Source of the DNA: Methylomonas sp. LW13
GTDB lineage: Bacteria; Pseudomonadota; Gammaproteobacteria; Methylococcales; Methylomonadaceae
Direction: 5' to 3'
Assembly (NCBI RefSeq): GCF_016865255.1
Contig: NZ_CP033381.1
Span: 3,534,001 to 3,598,000, forward strand
Length of the DNA: 64,000 nt
Shown: positions 50,649 through 58,964 of the stretch, piece by piece
Numbering within the stretch: the first letter of the stretch is position 1
Layout of the letters: every line of letters begins with the position of its first letter
The notes under the pieces: generated by a model
What the model was told of the DNA's origin: nothing
Databases searched by the model: none
Seen by the model: the letters and a program-made list of their open reading frames with translations, nothing else
Translations under genes and position numbers: made by a program

Positions 50649-50930
50649 ATGTTTGAAGACAACTCTATCGGCGCGCCGAGAAGCCGCGATGTGGCGCAAA
50701 TTCATGCCGCGACCTGCGTGTTAATGACCCAATTCATCAACGGCCATCACAACCCCAAGCTGGCACATCTCATCGTGCAGCAATTGGGCCGGTTACTGAG
50801 CCATCCGGAACTAGAACATAGTGCTTCCAGCCGGGACATGTATCTGCAATTGCTGGAACACTGGCAAACAGTCACCAACCTGTTATTAGAGCGAAAAACA
50901 GCTCGCCAGCAGCCGGCAACGGCGCATTGA
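50649..50930 (+). CDS. Small hypothetical first gene of the heme-uptake locus
   Basis: The ATG at 50649 (MFEDNSIGAPRS) has GAGG at the right distance; 93 residues. The protein looks helical and soluble (VAQIHAATCVLMTQFINGHHNPKLAHLIVQQLG), with His residues (HHNPKLAH) that could bind heme or metal. I recognise no family. Its position between the Fur box and hemP implies iron-starvation expression. Confidence 0.7.
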   Translation: MFEDNSIGAPRSRDVAQIHAATCVLMTQFINGHHNPKLAHLIVQQLGRLLSHPELEHSASSRDMYLQLLEHWQTVTNLLLERKTARQQPATAH

Positions 50931-50967
50931 GCGGGTTTGGCATTTATTCGTCATCATTTTTAGTCCT

Positions 50968-51159
50968 ATGAAAAATCCGTCTAACCCAGTGCGACTTAGC
51001 CCGTCAACCGCCGACACGCCGCCGGAAATACCGCAAGCCAGGCAGCGGGTGAATAGCCGTTTATTGTTCGGCACCCAAAACGAAATTGTCATCGAACATC
51101 AAGGCGACGAGTACCGTCTGCGCATTACCAGCAACGGCAAATTAATTTTGACCAAGTAA
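50968..51159 (+). CDS. hemP: Hemin uptake protein HemP
   Basis: The 63-residue protein ends in the HemP signature: NSRLLFGTQNEIVIEHQG then YRLRITSNGKLILTK. HemP proteins are small cytoplasmic factors found in Fur-regulated heme loci, shown in some species to aid expression of heme-uptake genes. It sits between the small first gene and tonB. The N-terminal 30 residues are poorly conserved. Confidence 0.92.
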   Translation: MKNPSNPVRLSPSTADTPPEIPQARQRVNSRLLFGTQNEIVIEHQGDEYRLRITSNGKLILTK

Positions 51160-51241
51160 ACCGTAACACCCGACAACACCAGCCAGCCAACCCCAGGGTA
51201 GCCAGCCAATCGTTTTCAGCTCAGTTAATCGAGAGGCCTGT

Positions 51242-52027
51242 ATGTTACCGACCGCCAGTTTCCGCCAGCTTGCCTGTCTGGCCCCCATGCGCCTCGTAGC
51301 CAGCGAAGAGCCGTATAAATCGATAGCCACAATCCAAAAAGCCGAATATAACGAACGTGGCCTGGGCTTGCTCATCGCGCTCGGCTTGCATTTGGCCTGG
51401 TTCGGCCTGATGCCGAACAGCGAGAAACCGCAGCCCGTCACGCCGCCGCAACCTATCATGGTGCAGTGGATCGGCGACGCGCAAACCCAACAGGCACCGG
51501 CCAAACCACCGGTACAACAAGCCCAGCCAACCCCGGAAAAAACCGTCAGTCAACCCAAAACGCCGCCCAAACCGGTTAAAAAACCCAATCTTGTATCGAC
51601 CGCCAGCCAAGCGTCGGCTGCAATGGCAGCACCCGAGCCGACGCCGGAACCACCGCGCGCCGAACCTGCACCAACGGCTGCTACCGCAGCGCCTGCTCCG
51701 GCGCCCAGTTCTGCCAGCACCAGCGAGGCCACATCGGCGCCGATGACCTTGCCCACCCTGAACGCCGACTACTTGAACAACCCGGCCCCGGCCTATCCCA
51801 GCGCATCGCGGCAACTCGGCGAACAGGGCAAAGTCTTGCTGCGCGTATTGGTCAACACCGACGGCGCGGTCGAACAAGTCACGCTACGTAAATCCAGCGG
51901 CTTCGATCGCCTCGACCAAGCCGCACAGGACACCGTGCAAAAATGGCGTTTCGTCCCAGCCCGCCGCGGCGAACAGGTGGTTTCGGCCTGGGTCGTGGTT
52001 CCCGTTTCATTCTCTCTCGAAGGATAA
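51242..52027 (+). CDS. tonB: TonB energy-transducing protein
   Basis: The 261-residue protein has a cytoplasmic head of about 40 residues, a membrane helix (GLGLLIALGLHLAWFGLMP, with the His of the TonB S-H-L-A type helix), a Pro/Ala-rich periplasmic spacer (about 70-180) and the C-terminal TonB fold (PAYPSASRQLGEQGKVLLRV, VTLRKSSGFDRLDQAAQDTV, KWRFVPAR). The N-terminal region before the helix is longer than in E. coli TonB. GAGAGG lies upstream. ExbB follows by 3 bp. Confidence 0.93.
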   Translation: MLPTASFRQLACLAPMRLVASEEPYKSIATIQKAEYNERGLGLLIALGLHLAWFGLMPNSEKPQPVTPPQPIMVQWIGDAQTQQAPAKPPVQQAQPTPEKTVSQPKTPPKPVKKPNLVSTASQASAAMAAPEPTPEPPRAEPAPTAATAAPAPAPSSASTSEATSAPMTLPTLNADYLNNPAPAYPSASRQLGEQGKVLLRVLVNTDGAVEQVTLRKSSGFDRLDQAAQDTVQKWRFVPARRGEQVVSAWVVVPVSFSLEG

Positions 52028-52030
52028 ATC

Positions 52031-52765
52031 ATGGCACTCAATCAAAGTCTCGACCATTTCCTGGCGCAAACCGACAGTGTCGGCACCTTCCTGTTCAGCT
52101 TGCTGATCATCATGTCGGTCGCCAGCTGGTATTTCATCGTCGTCAAAGCCTGGCACGCCATCCGCATCCGGCGCCGCGCCGAGCTGTTTTTACAGAAATT
52201 CTGGACCAGCGACACCCTCACCGACGTCGCCAGCCACTTGCCCGACGGCACCCAAACCGACCCGTTCTCGAATCTGACCCGCCACGCCATGGCCGCGTCG
52301 CAACATCATGCCCGCCACGGTAGCCACGGTTTACAACAGGCCGGCTCGACGGCGGAATTTCTGACCCGTTCCATGCGCCGTGTCATCGACGAAGAAACCG
52401 CGCAACTGGAGTGGGGCTTGACCGCGCTGGCTTCCATCGCCAGCACCGCGCCCTTTATCGGCTTGTTCGGCACGGTCTGGGGGGTTTACCACGCCCTGGT
52501 CAATATTGGTCAAGGCGGATTGGGCGGTTTGGATCAAATCGCCGGACCGGTCGGCGAAGCGTTGATCATGACCGGCTTAGGTCTCGCTGTCGCAATTCCG
52601 GCGGTGCTCGCTTATAACGATTGCGTGCGCAGCAATCGCCTGCTATTGGCGAGATTGGACGGCTTCGCCCACGATCTATTCGCCTTTTTAACCACCGGCG
52701 CCACCATCGCCAGCGCGCCAGCCGTTACCGGCGTCGAACTGGCCTACGCCAACGGAGAACAATAA
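52031..52765 (+). CDS. exbB: ExbB/TolQ-type proton-channel protein
   Basis: The 244-residue protein has three membrane segments (about 20-40, 135-165 and 180-205) and the family motifs GLTALASIASTAPFIGLFGTVWGVY and EALIMTGLGLAVAIPAVLAYND. It forms the pentameric channel that, with ExbD, passes proton-motive energy to TonB. AAGGA precedes the ATG, 3 bp after tonB. The stop overlaps the exbD start (TAATG). Confidence 0.95.
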   Translation: MALNQSLDHFLAQTDSVGTFLFSLLIIMSVASWYFIVVKAWHAIRIRRRAELFLQKFWTSDTLTDVASHLPDGTQTDPFSNLTRHAMAASQHHARHGSHGLQQAGSTAEFLTRSMRRVIDEETAQLEWGLTALASIASTAPFIGLFGTVWGVYHALVNIGQGGLGGLDQIAGPVGEALIMTGLGLAVAIPAVLAYNDCVRSNRLLLARLDGFAHDLFAFLTTGATIASAPAVTGVELAYANGEQ

Positions 52766-53187
52766 TGGCATTCGGCGGCTTCGATCAAAACAAAGGCGGC
52801 GGCCATACCGTTGCCGAAATCAACATGATTCCGTTAATCGACGTGATGCTGGTACTGTTGGTGATCTTCATGATCACCGCCCCGCTGATGACGCATGCGG
52901 TGAAAATCGATCTACCCAAAGCCAGCAGCGTACCGCAACAACCTAGCGACGAACCGGTGGCGCTGTCGGTGGATGGCGAGGGGAAATTGTTCTGGAACCA
53001 GGAACAAATAGACCGCACCGTTTTGAATCAAAGGCTGGCCGAAATCGCCCAATCGCCGCAGCAAGCGGAATTGCATATTCGTGCCGATCAAAACGTGCCT
53101 TACCACTTCGTCGCCGAAACGCTGGCGGATGCGGCCAAGGCCGGGGTCAGTAAAATCGGTTTCGTTTCCGAGCCTGAAAAAAAGTGA
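52765..53187 (+). CDS. exbD: ExbD/TolR-type protein
   Basis: The start is the ATG at 52765, overlapping the exbB stop by one base (TAATG); the frame open further upstream is shadow. The 140-residue protein has one membrane helix with the essential Asp26 (MIPLIDVMLVLLVIFMITAP) and a periplasmic fold ending in AGVSKIGFVSEP. It partners ExbB in powering TonB. Confidence 0.95.
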   Translation: MAFGGFDQNKGGGHTVAEINMIPLIDVMLVLLVIFMITAPLMTHAVKIDLPKASSVPQQPSDEPVALSVDGEGKLFWNQEQIDRTVLNQRLAEIAQSPQQAELHIRADQNVPYHFVAETLADAAKAGVSKIGFVSEPEKK

Positions 53188-53249
53188 TGTAAGCAAGTCT
53201 TGGTTTTCCCGCCGACAGCGGCAAGCCAAAACCAAACTCGGGAAAAATA

Positions 53250-53355
53250 TCGGCCGGTTTCGGGGTGTCTGACCTAGGCAAGGCAAGGATTGCCGATTTG
53301 TAATGGCGAACAAAGCGCGGGAGGCCTAGCCGTCAGACACCCCGAAACCGGCCGA
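53250..53355. repeat. Perfect 24-bp inverted repeat between exbD and the receptor gene
   Basis: Arms 53250-53273 and 53332-53355 are exact reverse complements (starting TCGGCCGGTTTCGGGG), and a further six bases (CTAGGC / GCCTAG) pair past a small bulge; the loop is about 45 bases. No T-run follows, so it is not a standard terminator. It could limit read-through or stabilise mRNA within the operon. Confidence 0.85.
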
Positions 53356-53485
53356 AAATAGCCCGTTAAATTTAAGAACCCTATCCGTAAAAGCGGTTTC
53401 AACCGCGATTACAAAACCAAACAGCCACCTAGCCATTCGCGCCAGGCAGCCAGCATTTGAGACTGCACTGCCTGTTGGAATCGCT

Positions 53486-55987
53486 ATGCCCTTATCTTTA
53501 AGCGCTCGACCTTGGCCGGCCACGCACCGCGCGGACTACTGTCCTTGCCTGTTGTGTGGCTCAACCGGTCGTCGCTCCGTTTGTATCACATCGAAAATCA
53601 GCCCTTTCCGTCTGCTCGCCGGACCGATCATTTACGCACTGCTATTACTGATGAGCGCGATGCCCGTAAGCGCCGCCGACGATGCCACGCTAGGTAATAT
53701 CGAGGAAACCGAGGACGTGGAACTGGCAATCGTTACGGTAAAAGCCAAAAACGGCAATCCTCCGGCAAAAGCCGTTCCCGGTACCGAGTCGGCAATTGAT
53801 GCAGCAACCATCGAACAACGCATGGTCCGCAATATCAAGGATTTGATCCGCTACGAACCCGGCGTCAATGTCGGCAACGACCCCCAGCGCTTCGGCGTCA
53901 GCGGCTTTACCATACGCGGCCTGGGCGGCAACCGGGTGTTGATGCAAATCGACGGCGTGCGCCTGCCGGAAGCCTTCCGCATCGGTTCGTTTGCCAGCGC
54001 CAACCGTAATGCGGTGGACATGGACGCCTTAAAAGCCGTGGAAATCGTCCGCGGTGCCGGCTCGGCCTATTACGGCGGCGACGCCATGGGCGGTACCGTC
54101 AACTTCGTCACCAAGGATCCGCGCGATTACTTGAATTTATTCGGCAAGGATTATTACACCGGACTGAAACTGAACTACAACACTACCGACAACGGCTTCG
54201 TGCAAACCGCAACCTTGGCGGGTGCCTGGGGCGGCTGGGAAAGCATGGCGCTATTCACTCACAACCAAAGCAACGAAACCGACAATAAAGGCACGGCGGA
54301 TTTCGCCGACGGCCGCCGTACCACGCCCAGTCCGCAAGAAAACGGCAGCTACAATCTGCTGGCTAAACTGCTGTATCGATTTAACGACGACAACGTGTTG
54401 CGTCTGACCGGCGAATGGCTGGACAGTCGAGCCGATATTGACGCTTTGTATCTGCGCGGTGCCGACATCAGCCTGCGCAACGTCAACAGCATGCTCACCA
54501 CCGATACCCAATCGCGCTGGCGCCTGACGCTGGATCACATGCTGAAGCACCTGGATACGCCGCTGTTCAACGATGCGCTATGGAAGTTTTACACGCAAAA
54601 ATCCGCCACCGGGCAAGTCACTTTGCAAGATCGCACCGCCAACGTGGACGGCAACACACTCACCGAGCGGATTTTCGATTATGCCAACGACGATTTCGGC
54701 GGCGAACTGCAACTGGGAAAGGACTTTGTTTTAGGCGATACCGCGCATGCGCTGAAATACGGCGGCCAGATCAGTAAAAACAGCATAGCCCAACAACGCG
54801 ACGGCAGCTATACCTGCGTCAGCGGTTCCGTCAATCCGCGCACCGGCCGCCCCAATAACATTTGTCCCAAGGGCCGGATCAGCAAGACCGTGACGCCGGA
54901 TGAGTTTCCGGTACGGGATTTTCCCTTATCAACGGTAACCAAGGCCGGCGCTTATCTTGAGGATAGTATTGGCCTGTTTGATAAACGCATCGAGCTGATC
55001 CCCGGCGGCCGTTGGGAATATTTCCGCTTGCTGCCCAAGCCTGATTATTTGTTCGACAAAGCCTCCGCGGCAGCGGTTGCGGAAGGCGCCAATCCGGTAA
55101 TACCCATCATCATCGACGCCAACGCCTTTTTACCCAGATTCGGCGCCTTACTGCACCTCAACGAGATATTCACGGTGCACGGCCAGTATGCGCATGGCTT
55201 TCGCGGCCCCAACTTCAGCGAGAGCAATCTCGGTTTTACCAATATCACCGGCGGATACACCAACCTGCCCAATTACAATATTCAGCCGGAAACCAGCGTC
55301 GGCGCGGAAGTGGGTTTGCGCGGCCAGGGCGCTGCCGGGACTTTCGACATAAGCCTGTTTCGTAACGATTACGACCACTTCATCTATAACGCGGTAATTT
55401 GCAACCCGGCGACCGCGGCCTGTCCGCCGTTGGGTTTTACCACCTATCAAAACATCAATAGCCCTGACCCGATCCGCATTCAGGGTATCGAAATCAAAAG
55501 CCGGTTTTATCTGGACTGGCTAAATCCCTATTTACAGGGCGCCAGCCTGCTGTTCAGCGGTGCCTTTACTGAAGGCATGAATCTAAAAACCCAACGCAAT
55601 GACGACGACGCCCTAAGACAAATCAGCCCTATGAAAGCCGTCGTCGGTCTGCGCTACGACCAACCAAGCGGCGACTGGGGCACGGAATTGAACCTGACCT
55701 TGGTCGGCGCCAAACAAGCCAATACCGCGCCGGCTGACGCCCTATTTCTGCCCAGCGGCTACGGCGTCATCGATTTCAATGCCTACTACAACGCCGGCAA
55801 GCATCTCTCGTTCAATGTCGGGGTATTCAACCTGCTGGATAAGAAATACATCGACTGGGAAGACATCAACACCCGCGCCGGCGACCCGCATACCACGCTG
55901 GGCAATTTCGCCGACGCCCGCTACTGGGCCGACCGCTATTCGCGTCCCGGCCGCAATCTCGGCGTCACGGTAAAACTGGCCTTTTGA
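53486..55987 (+). CDS. TonB-dependent receptor of the heme/hemoglobin-transferrin type
   Basis: The 833-residue frame includes a long basic leader; the signal peptide is LLAGPIIYALLLLMSAMPVSAADD (shown from about residue 43), so the true start may be later than 53486. The plug follows (TIRGLGGNRVLMQIDGVRLPE, RGAGSAYYGGDAMGGTVNFVTK) and a 22-strand barrel ends in an aromatic residue (VKLAF). In the heme-receptor box the usual FRAP is FRGP (HGFRGPNFSESNLGF) and NPNL/NPDL is YNIQ (NLPNYNIQPET), so the ligand may not be plain heme. It sits in the Fur locus between exbD and hmuS. Confidence 0.88.
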   Translation: MPLSLSARPWPATHRADYCPCLLCGSTGRRSVCITSKISPFRLLAGPIIYALLLLMSAMPVSAADDATLGNIEETEDVELAIVTVKAKNGNPPAKAVPGTESAIDAATIEQRMVRNIKDLIRYEPGVNVGNDPQRFGVSGFTIRGLGGNRVLMQIDGVRLPEAFRIGSFASANRNAVDMDALKAVEIVRGAGSAYYGGDAMGGTVNFVTKDPRDYLNLFGKDYYTGLKLNYNTTDNGFVQTATLAGAWGGWESMALFTHNQSNETDNKGTADFADGRRTTPSPQENGSYNLLAKLLYRFNDDNVLRLTGEWLDSRADIDALYLRGADISLRNVNSMLTTDTQSRWRLTLDHMLKHLDTPLFNDALWKFYTQKSATGQVTLQDRTANVDGNTLTERIFDYANDDFGGELQLGKDFVLGDTAHALKYGGQISKNSIAQQRDGSYTCVSGSVNPRTGRPNNICPKGRISKTVTPDEFPVRDFPLSTVTKAGAYLEDSIGLFDKRIELIPGGRWEYFRLLPKPDYLFDKASAAAVAEGANPVIPIIIDANAFLPRFGALLHLNEIFTVHGQYAHGFRGPNFSESNLGFTNITGGYTNLPNYNIQPETSVGAEVGLRGQGAAGTFDISLFRNDYDHFIYNAVICNPATAACPPLGFTTYQNINSPDPIRIQGIEIKSRFYLDWLNPYLQGASLLFSGAFTEGMNLKTQRNDDDALRQISPMKAVVGLRYDQPSGDWGTELNLTLVGAKQANTAPADALFLPSGYGVIDFNAYYNAGKHLSFNVGVFNLLDKKYIDWEDINTRAGDPHTTLGNFADARYWADRYSRPGRNLGVTVKLAF

Positions 55988-56001
55988 TGGAGAACAATCT
56001 G

Positions 56002-56247
56002 ATGACCAAGGGCTACAGGGCCAAGAAAGAGGCCCGGAAAAAACTGGAAACGCTGTTCGAAGAATTGCTGGAACACGAGGGTTTCGGCGAATTGCGAATG
56101 GAAATGCGCTTGTTAAAACGCGGGCAAAAGGAAGTGATCATCCATTGCGGCAAACAGTACCGCTACGTGCTGGACTTTCAGATGCAAGGCACGCCGAACG
56201 GCAATCGCGATGGCAACGCACTTCCGGAATGCCGCGAGCCGCACTGA
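56002..56247 (+). CDS. Small hypothetical protein in the heme locus
   Basis: About 81 residues from the ATG at 56002 (MTKGYRAKKEARKKLETLF), chosen because GGAG lies 9 bases upstream; an ATG at 55987 overlaps the receptor stop by one base and is also possible. The protein is charged and helical (EARKKLETLFEELLEHEGFGEL) and then has a beta-like stretch (KEVIIHCGKQYRYVLDF). I recognise no family. Tight coupling to the receptor implies a role in iron/heme uptake. Confidence 0.65.
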   Translation: MTKGYRAKKEARKKLETLFEELLEHEGFGELRMEMRLLKRGQKEVIIHCGKQYRYVLDFQMQGTPNGNRDGNALPECREPH

Positions 56248-56392
56248 GTTTTAAATCTCCGCCACCGCAAAGGCCATGGGCCAGCGCGGATAGCCGGCAT
56301 GGGGCCGAAGCGGCGGACGCTATTTTGACCAAAGCAACGGATCGTCTTCGCGGTGAAGAGATGCGTCAATTTATTTATATAGGAAACCAACC

Positions 56393-57124
56393 ATGAAAAC
56401 TGCACAAAAACTGACCTTAATCGCCGGCCTGTTGGCCGTTTCCGGCAGCGCTTCGGCTGACTTGACCAACGGCCCCGACCCTTACGCCGCCGGCTACGGC
56501 TTCGACACCCCAAGCGAAGCCAGCTGGGGCAACTGGAACCGGGGCAATGCCGGCACGCTGTACGCGGAATGGGACAGCTTCGTGGATAACTCTTATCCCG
56601 GCATCCGCACCGCTGCTCCCGATGTGGGCAGCGCCGGCACCACCGACGCCAATATCGGCTGGAACGCCGGCACATTCGCGGCCGGATCTGGCAATTTGTA
56701 CAGCTTCAGCGTCGCCGAGAATTTCACGGCCTCGCTGAGCGGAGCTACCGACAACCAACCCTTAAGAGCAGCTTTGCAATTCGAAACCTGGGGCGTGCAA
56801 ATGGACTACAACAGCCTGTTACTGAATGGCGTAGCGCCTACCTTTACGACACAAACTTTCTACGATGGCAACTACGAAAGCTCATTCGGCCCGGTCGAGC
56901 TGGTGCAATACCTGGCTTATTGGGATTTGTCCGGACCGGCTAGCAATTATTTGTTCTCGTTTGGCAGCGCCGAACATAGCTTGAGTTTGGGCCAAGTCGC
57001 TATCGACATCGGTCCCGGCGCCGATCCGGTAACCAGTGTGCCGCTGCCCGCGGCAGTATGGCTGTTCGGCGCCGGCTTCATGGGCTTGCTGGGTTTAAAT
57101 CGTAAAAAAGGCCTGGCGGCGTAA
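56393..57124 (+). CDS. Exported VPLPA-CTERM (PEP-CTERM-like) surface protein in heme locus
   Basis: The 243-residue protein has a signal peptide (LTLIAGLLAVSGSASA) and the C-terminal sorting signal VPLPAAVWLFGAGFMGLLGL followed by a basic patch (NRKKG), the VPLPA variant of the PEP-CTERM signal recognised by exosortase-type systems. The body (about 25-210) is rich in Gly, Asn, Ser and aromatic residues (NWNRGNAGTLYAEWDS) with no Cys and no recognised domain. AGGAAACC lies before the ATG. It lies between the receptor group and hmuS, so it is probably iron-regulated. Binding heme or a heme protein at the surface is an inference. Confidence 0.8.
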   Translation: MKTAQKLTLIAGLLAVSGSASADLTNGPDPYAAGYGFDTPSEASWGNWNRGNAGTLYAEWDSFVDNSYPGIRTAAPDVGSAGTTDANIGWNAGTFAAGSGNLYSFSVAENFTASLSGATDNQPLRAALQFETWGVQMDYNSLLLNGVAPTFTTQTFYDGNYESSFGPVELVQYLAYWDLSGPASNYLFSFGSAEHSLSLGQVAIDIGPGADPVTSVPLPAAVWLFGAGFMGLLGLNRKKGLAA

Positions 57125-57233
57125 GCGCCGGCCTGTAAACGCTTTGCAGCCAGGCCGAGGGCCCGGCTGCAAAGTCCATAAGGTGCGCTTCCCTGAACAT
57201 TCGCAGCATATTCACTTAACGGAGCTCAGTGTA

Positions 57234-58247
57234 ATGGCAAAATCCATGACTAAACAACCCTTATCGATTGCGGACACTTTAAAACAAGCGTGGCAAGACC
57301 TGCGCGCCGATCACCCGCATATGCGGATTCGCGATGCGGCGGCGACGTTGGGCGTCAGCGAAGCCGAACTGCTGGCAACCGACTGCGGCAATCGGGTCAT
57401 CCGATTGCGGGCACACTGGCCCGCGCTGCTAAGCGCGGTCGGCACACTGGGGCCGGTGATGGCCTTGACCCGCAACGCTTTCGCGGTACAAGAAAGCACC
57501 GGGCTCTACGAGGATATACGCCCTTGCGGCGACGCCATTCTGATAGCCGGACACCATATCGCCTTGTGCCTATTGATCGGTATTTGGCATTCGGGTTTCG
57601 CCGTGACCGAGGAAACCCATCTCGGCCCGCGCCACAGCCTGCAATTTTTCGACACGGGCGGCGAGGCCGTGCACAAAATCTATTTGACCGAACATGCCGA
57701 TGCCGGCCTGTACCGGCGTTTGGTCGACATCTTTCGGGCCGACGATCAGTCGCCCAATCCGGTATTGCCCGCGCATGGCCCTAATCCGCCGCTTGGCGAC
57801 CTTAAACAATGCGCGGAGTTGCCGGAATCCTGGCGGCGCCTGCTGCTGGCCGACACTTCCGAGGCTGCCGTCACCGGCCGGATCGGCATGCCGGCGCTAC
57901 GCGCGTTCATGCAGCAACTGGCGGCACTGATGTTGCCGATACAAGTGCTGGTCGGCAATCCCGGCGCCCTGCAACTGCACGACGGCCCTATTCAAAACCT
58001 GAAGATTACCGGACCATGGTTCAATATCCTGGATCAGCGTTTTAATCTGCACCTCAACGAAATGGCCGTGGCCGGCGCGGACATCGTCCAACTTAGGTAC
58101 CGGCAACACGCATTAACCGGCCTGCTGGTGCGCGGCCAAAACCGGCAGACCATCGCCTCCGTCTTCGGCGGTTACGACGACACCATCGGCGAAAACGGTT
58201 TTTGGCGCGACTTGCTCCTAGCCTCGGCGCTTGCAGGAGGTTCCTAG
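57234..58247 (+). CDS. hmuS: Hemin-degrading factor HmuS/ChuS/PhuS family
   Basis: The ATG at 57234 (MAKSMTKQPL) has GGAG nine bases upstream; 337 residues. Tandem HemS-type halves are visible: SLQFFDTGGEAVHKIYLTEHAD in half one and HDGPIQNLKITGPWFNILDQRFNLHLNE in half two, whose His lies at the usual heme-contact position. The family traffics or degrades cytoplasmic heme. It precedes hutZ. Confidence 0.9.
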   Translation: MAKSMTKQPLSIADTLKQAWQDLRADHPHMRIRDAAATLGVSEAELLATDCGNRVIRLRAHWPALLSAVGTLGPVMALTRNAFAVQESTGLYEDIRPCGDAILIAGHHIALCLLIGIWHSGFAVTEETHLGPRHSLQFFDTGGEAVHKIYLTEHADAGLYRRLVDIFRADDQSPNPVLPAHGPNPPLGDLKQCAELPESWRRLLLADTSEAAVTGRIGMPALRAFMQQLAALMLPIQVLVGNPGALQLHDGPIQNLKITGPWFNILDQRFNLHLNEMAVAGADIVQLRYRQHALTGLLVRGQNRQTIASVFGGYDDTIGENGFWRDLLLASALAGGS

Positions 58248-58315
58248 CCTTTTGCGTCGATACCCAACCCCATAAACCGATACTTTTATCGATAACGCCA
58301 TATCAGGAAACCCGC

Positions 58316-58861
58316 ATGAACCAGAAAACCATCGATCTCGAACAAGTCAGAGCAGCCTATACCGCGCTGCCGCAAACATTTTCCTCCGCGCTAATGGCCA
58401 CGGTCAGCGCTTCCGGGGAGCCCGAAGCCAGTTACGCCGCCTACGTGAGGCACGACGGTCATTATTACGTGTATGTCAGCGAACTGTCGGCGCACACCCA
58501 AAACCTGTTGCACAACGGCCGGGTTTGTCTGTTGTTCGTCGAGGACGAAGACAAAGCCGCGCATTTGTTCGCCCGGCAACGGGTTACCTATCACTGCTCG
58601 GCCGGCGAAATCGACCGCGAGTCCGAAGCTTTCGCCTACATCATGGGCTTATTCGAGGAAAAATTCGGCGCGTTCATAAAACAGCTACAAAAAATGCAGG
58701 ACTTTCATCTGTTTCGCATCCGTCCGCAACGCGGCAGTTTCGTGCAAGGTTTTGCCAAGGCATTTTCGATAGAAGGCGACGATTTGGGGCAAATCCGCCA
58801 CGTCAATGACGTCGGGCATAAACAGCGGAAGGCCGAAGCGGAAGCCGATGCCCCGGCTTAA
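58316..58861 (+). CDS. hutZ: Heme utilisation protein HutZ/HugZ
   Basis: The ATG at 58316 (MNQKTIDLEQVR) has AGGA upstream; 181 residues. The split-barrel (pyridoxamine-phosphate-oxidase-like) fold is visible (SALMATVSASGEPEASYAAYV, YYVYVSELSAHTQNLLHNGRVCLLFVEDED), and the C-terminal FRIRPQRGSFVQGFAKAF is the HugZ signature. Members bind and cleave heme to release iron. It lies between hmuS and hmuT. Confidence 0.9.
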   Translation: MNQKTIDLEQVRAAYTALPQTFSSALMATVSASGEPEASYAAYVRHDGHYYVYVSELSAHTQNLLHNGRVCLLFVEDEDKAAHLFARQRVTYHCSAGEIDRESEAFAYIMGLFEEKFGAFIKQLQKMQDFHLFRIRPQRGSFVQGFAKAFSIEGDDLGQIRHVNDVGHKQRKAEAEADAPA

Positions 58862-58964
58862 TTGCAAAACCAGGTAATGCGCGGAGGCTAGGCATTCGGT
58901 AGGGATGCACTTGGTCGCGATTAGCGCCGACTTTTGATTTGTAGAGATCATCTAAAACCCGAAC

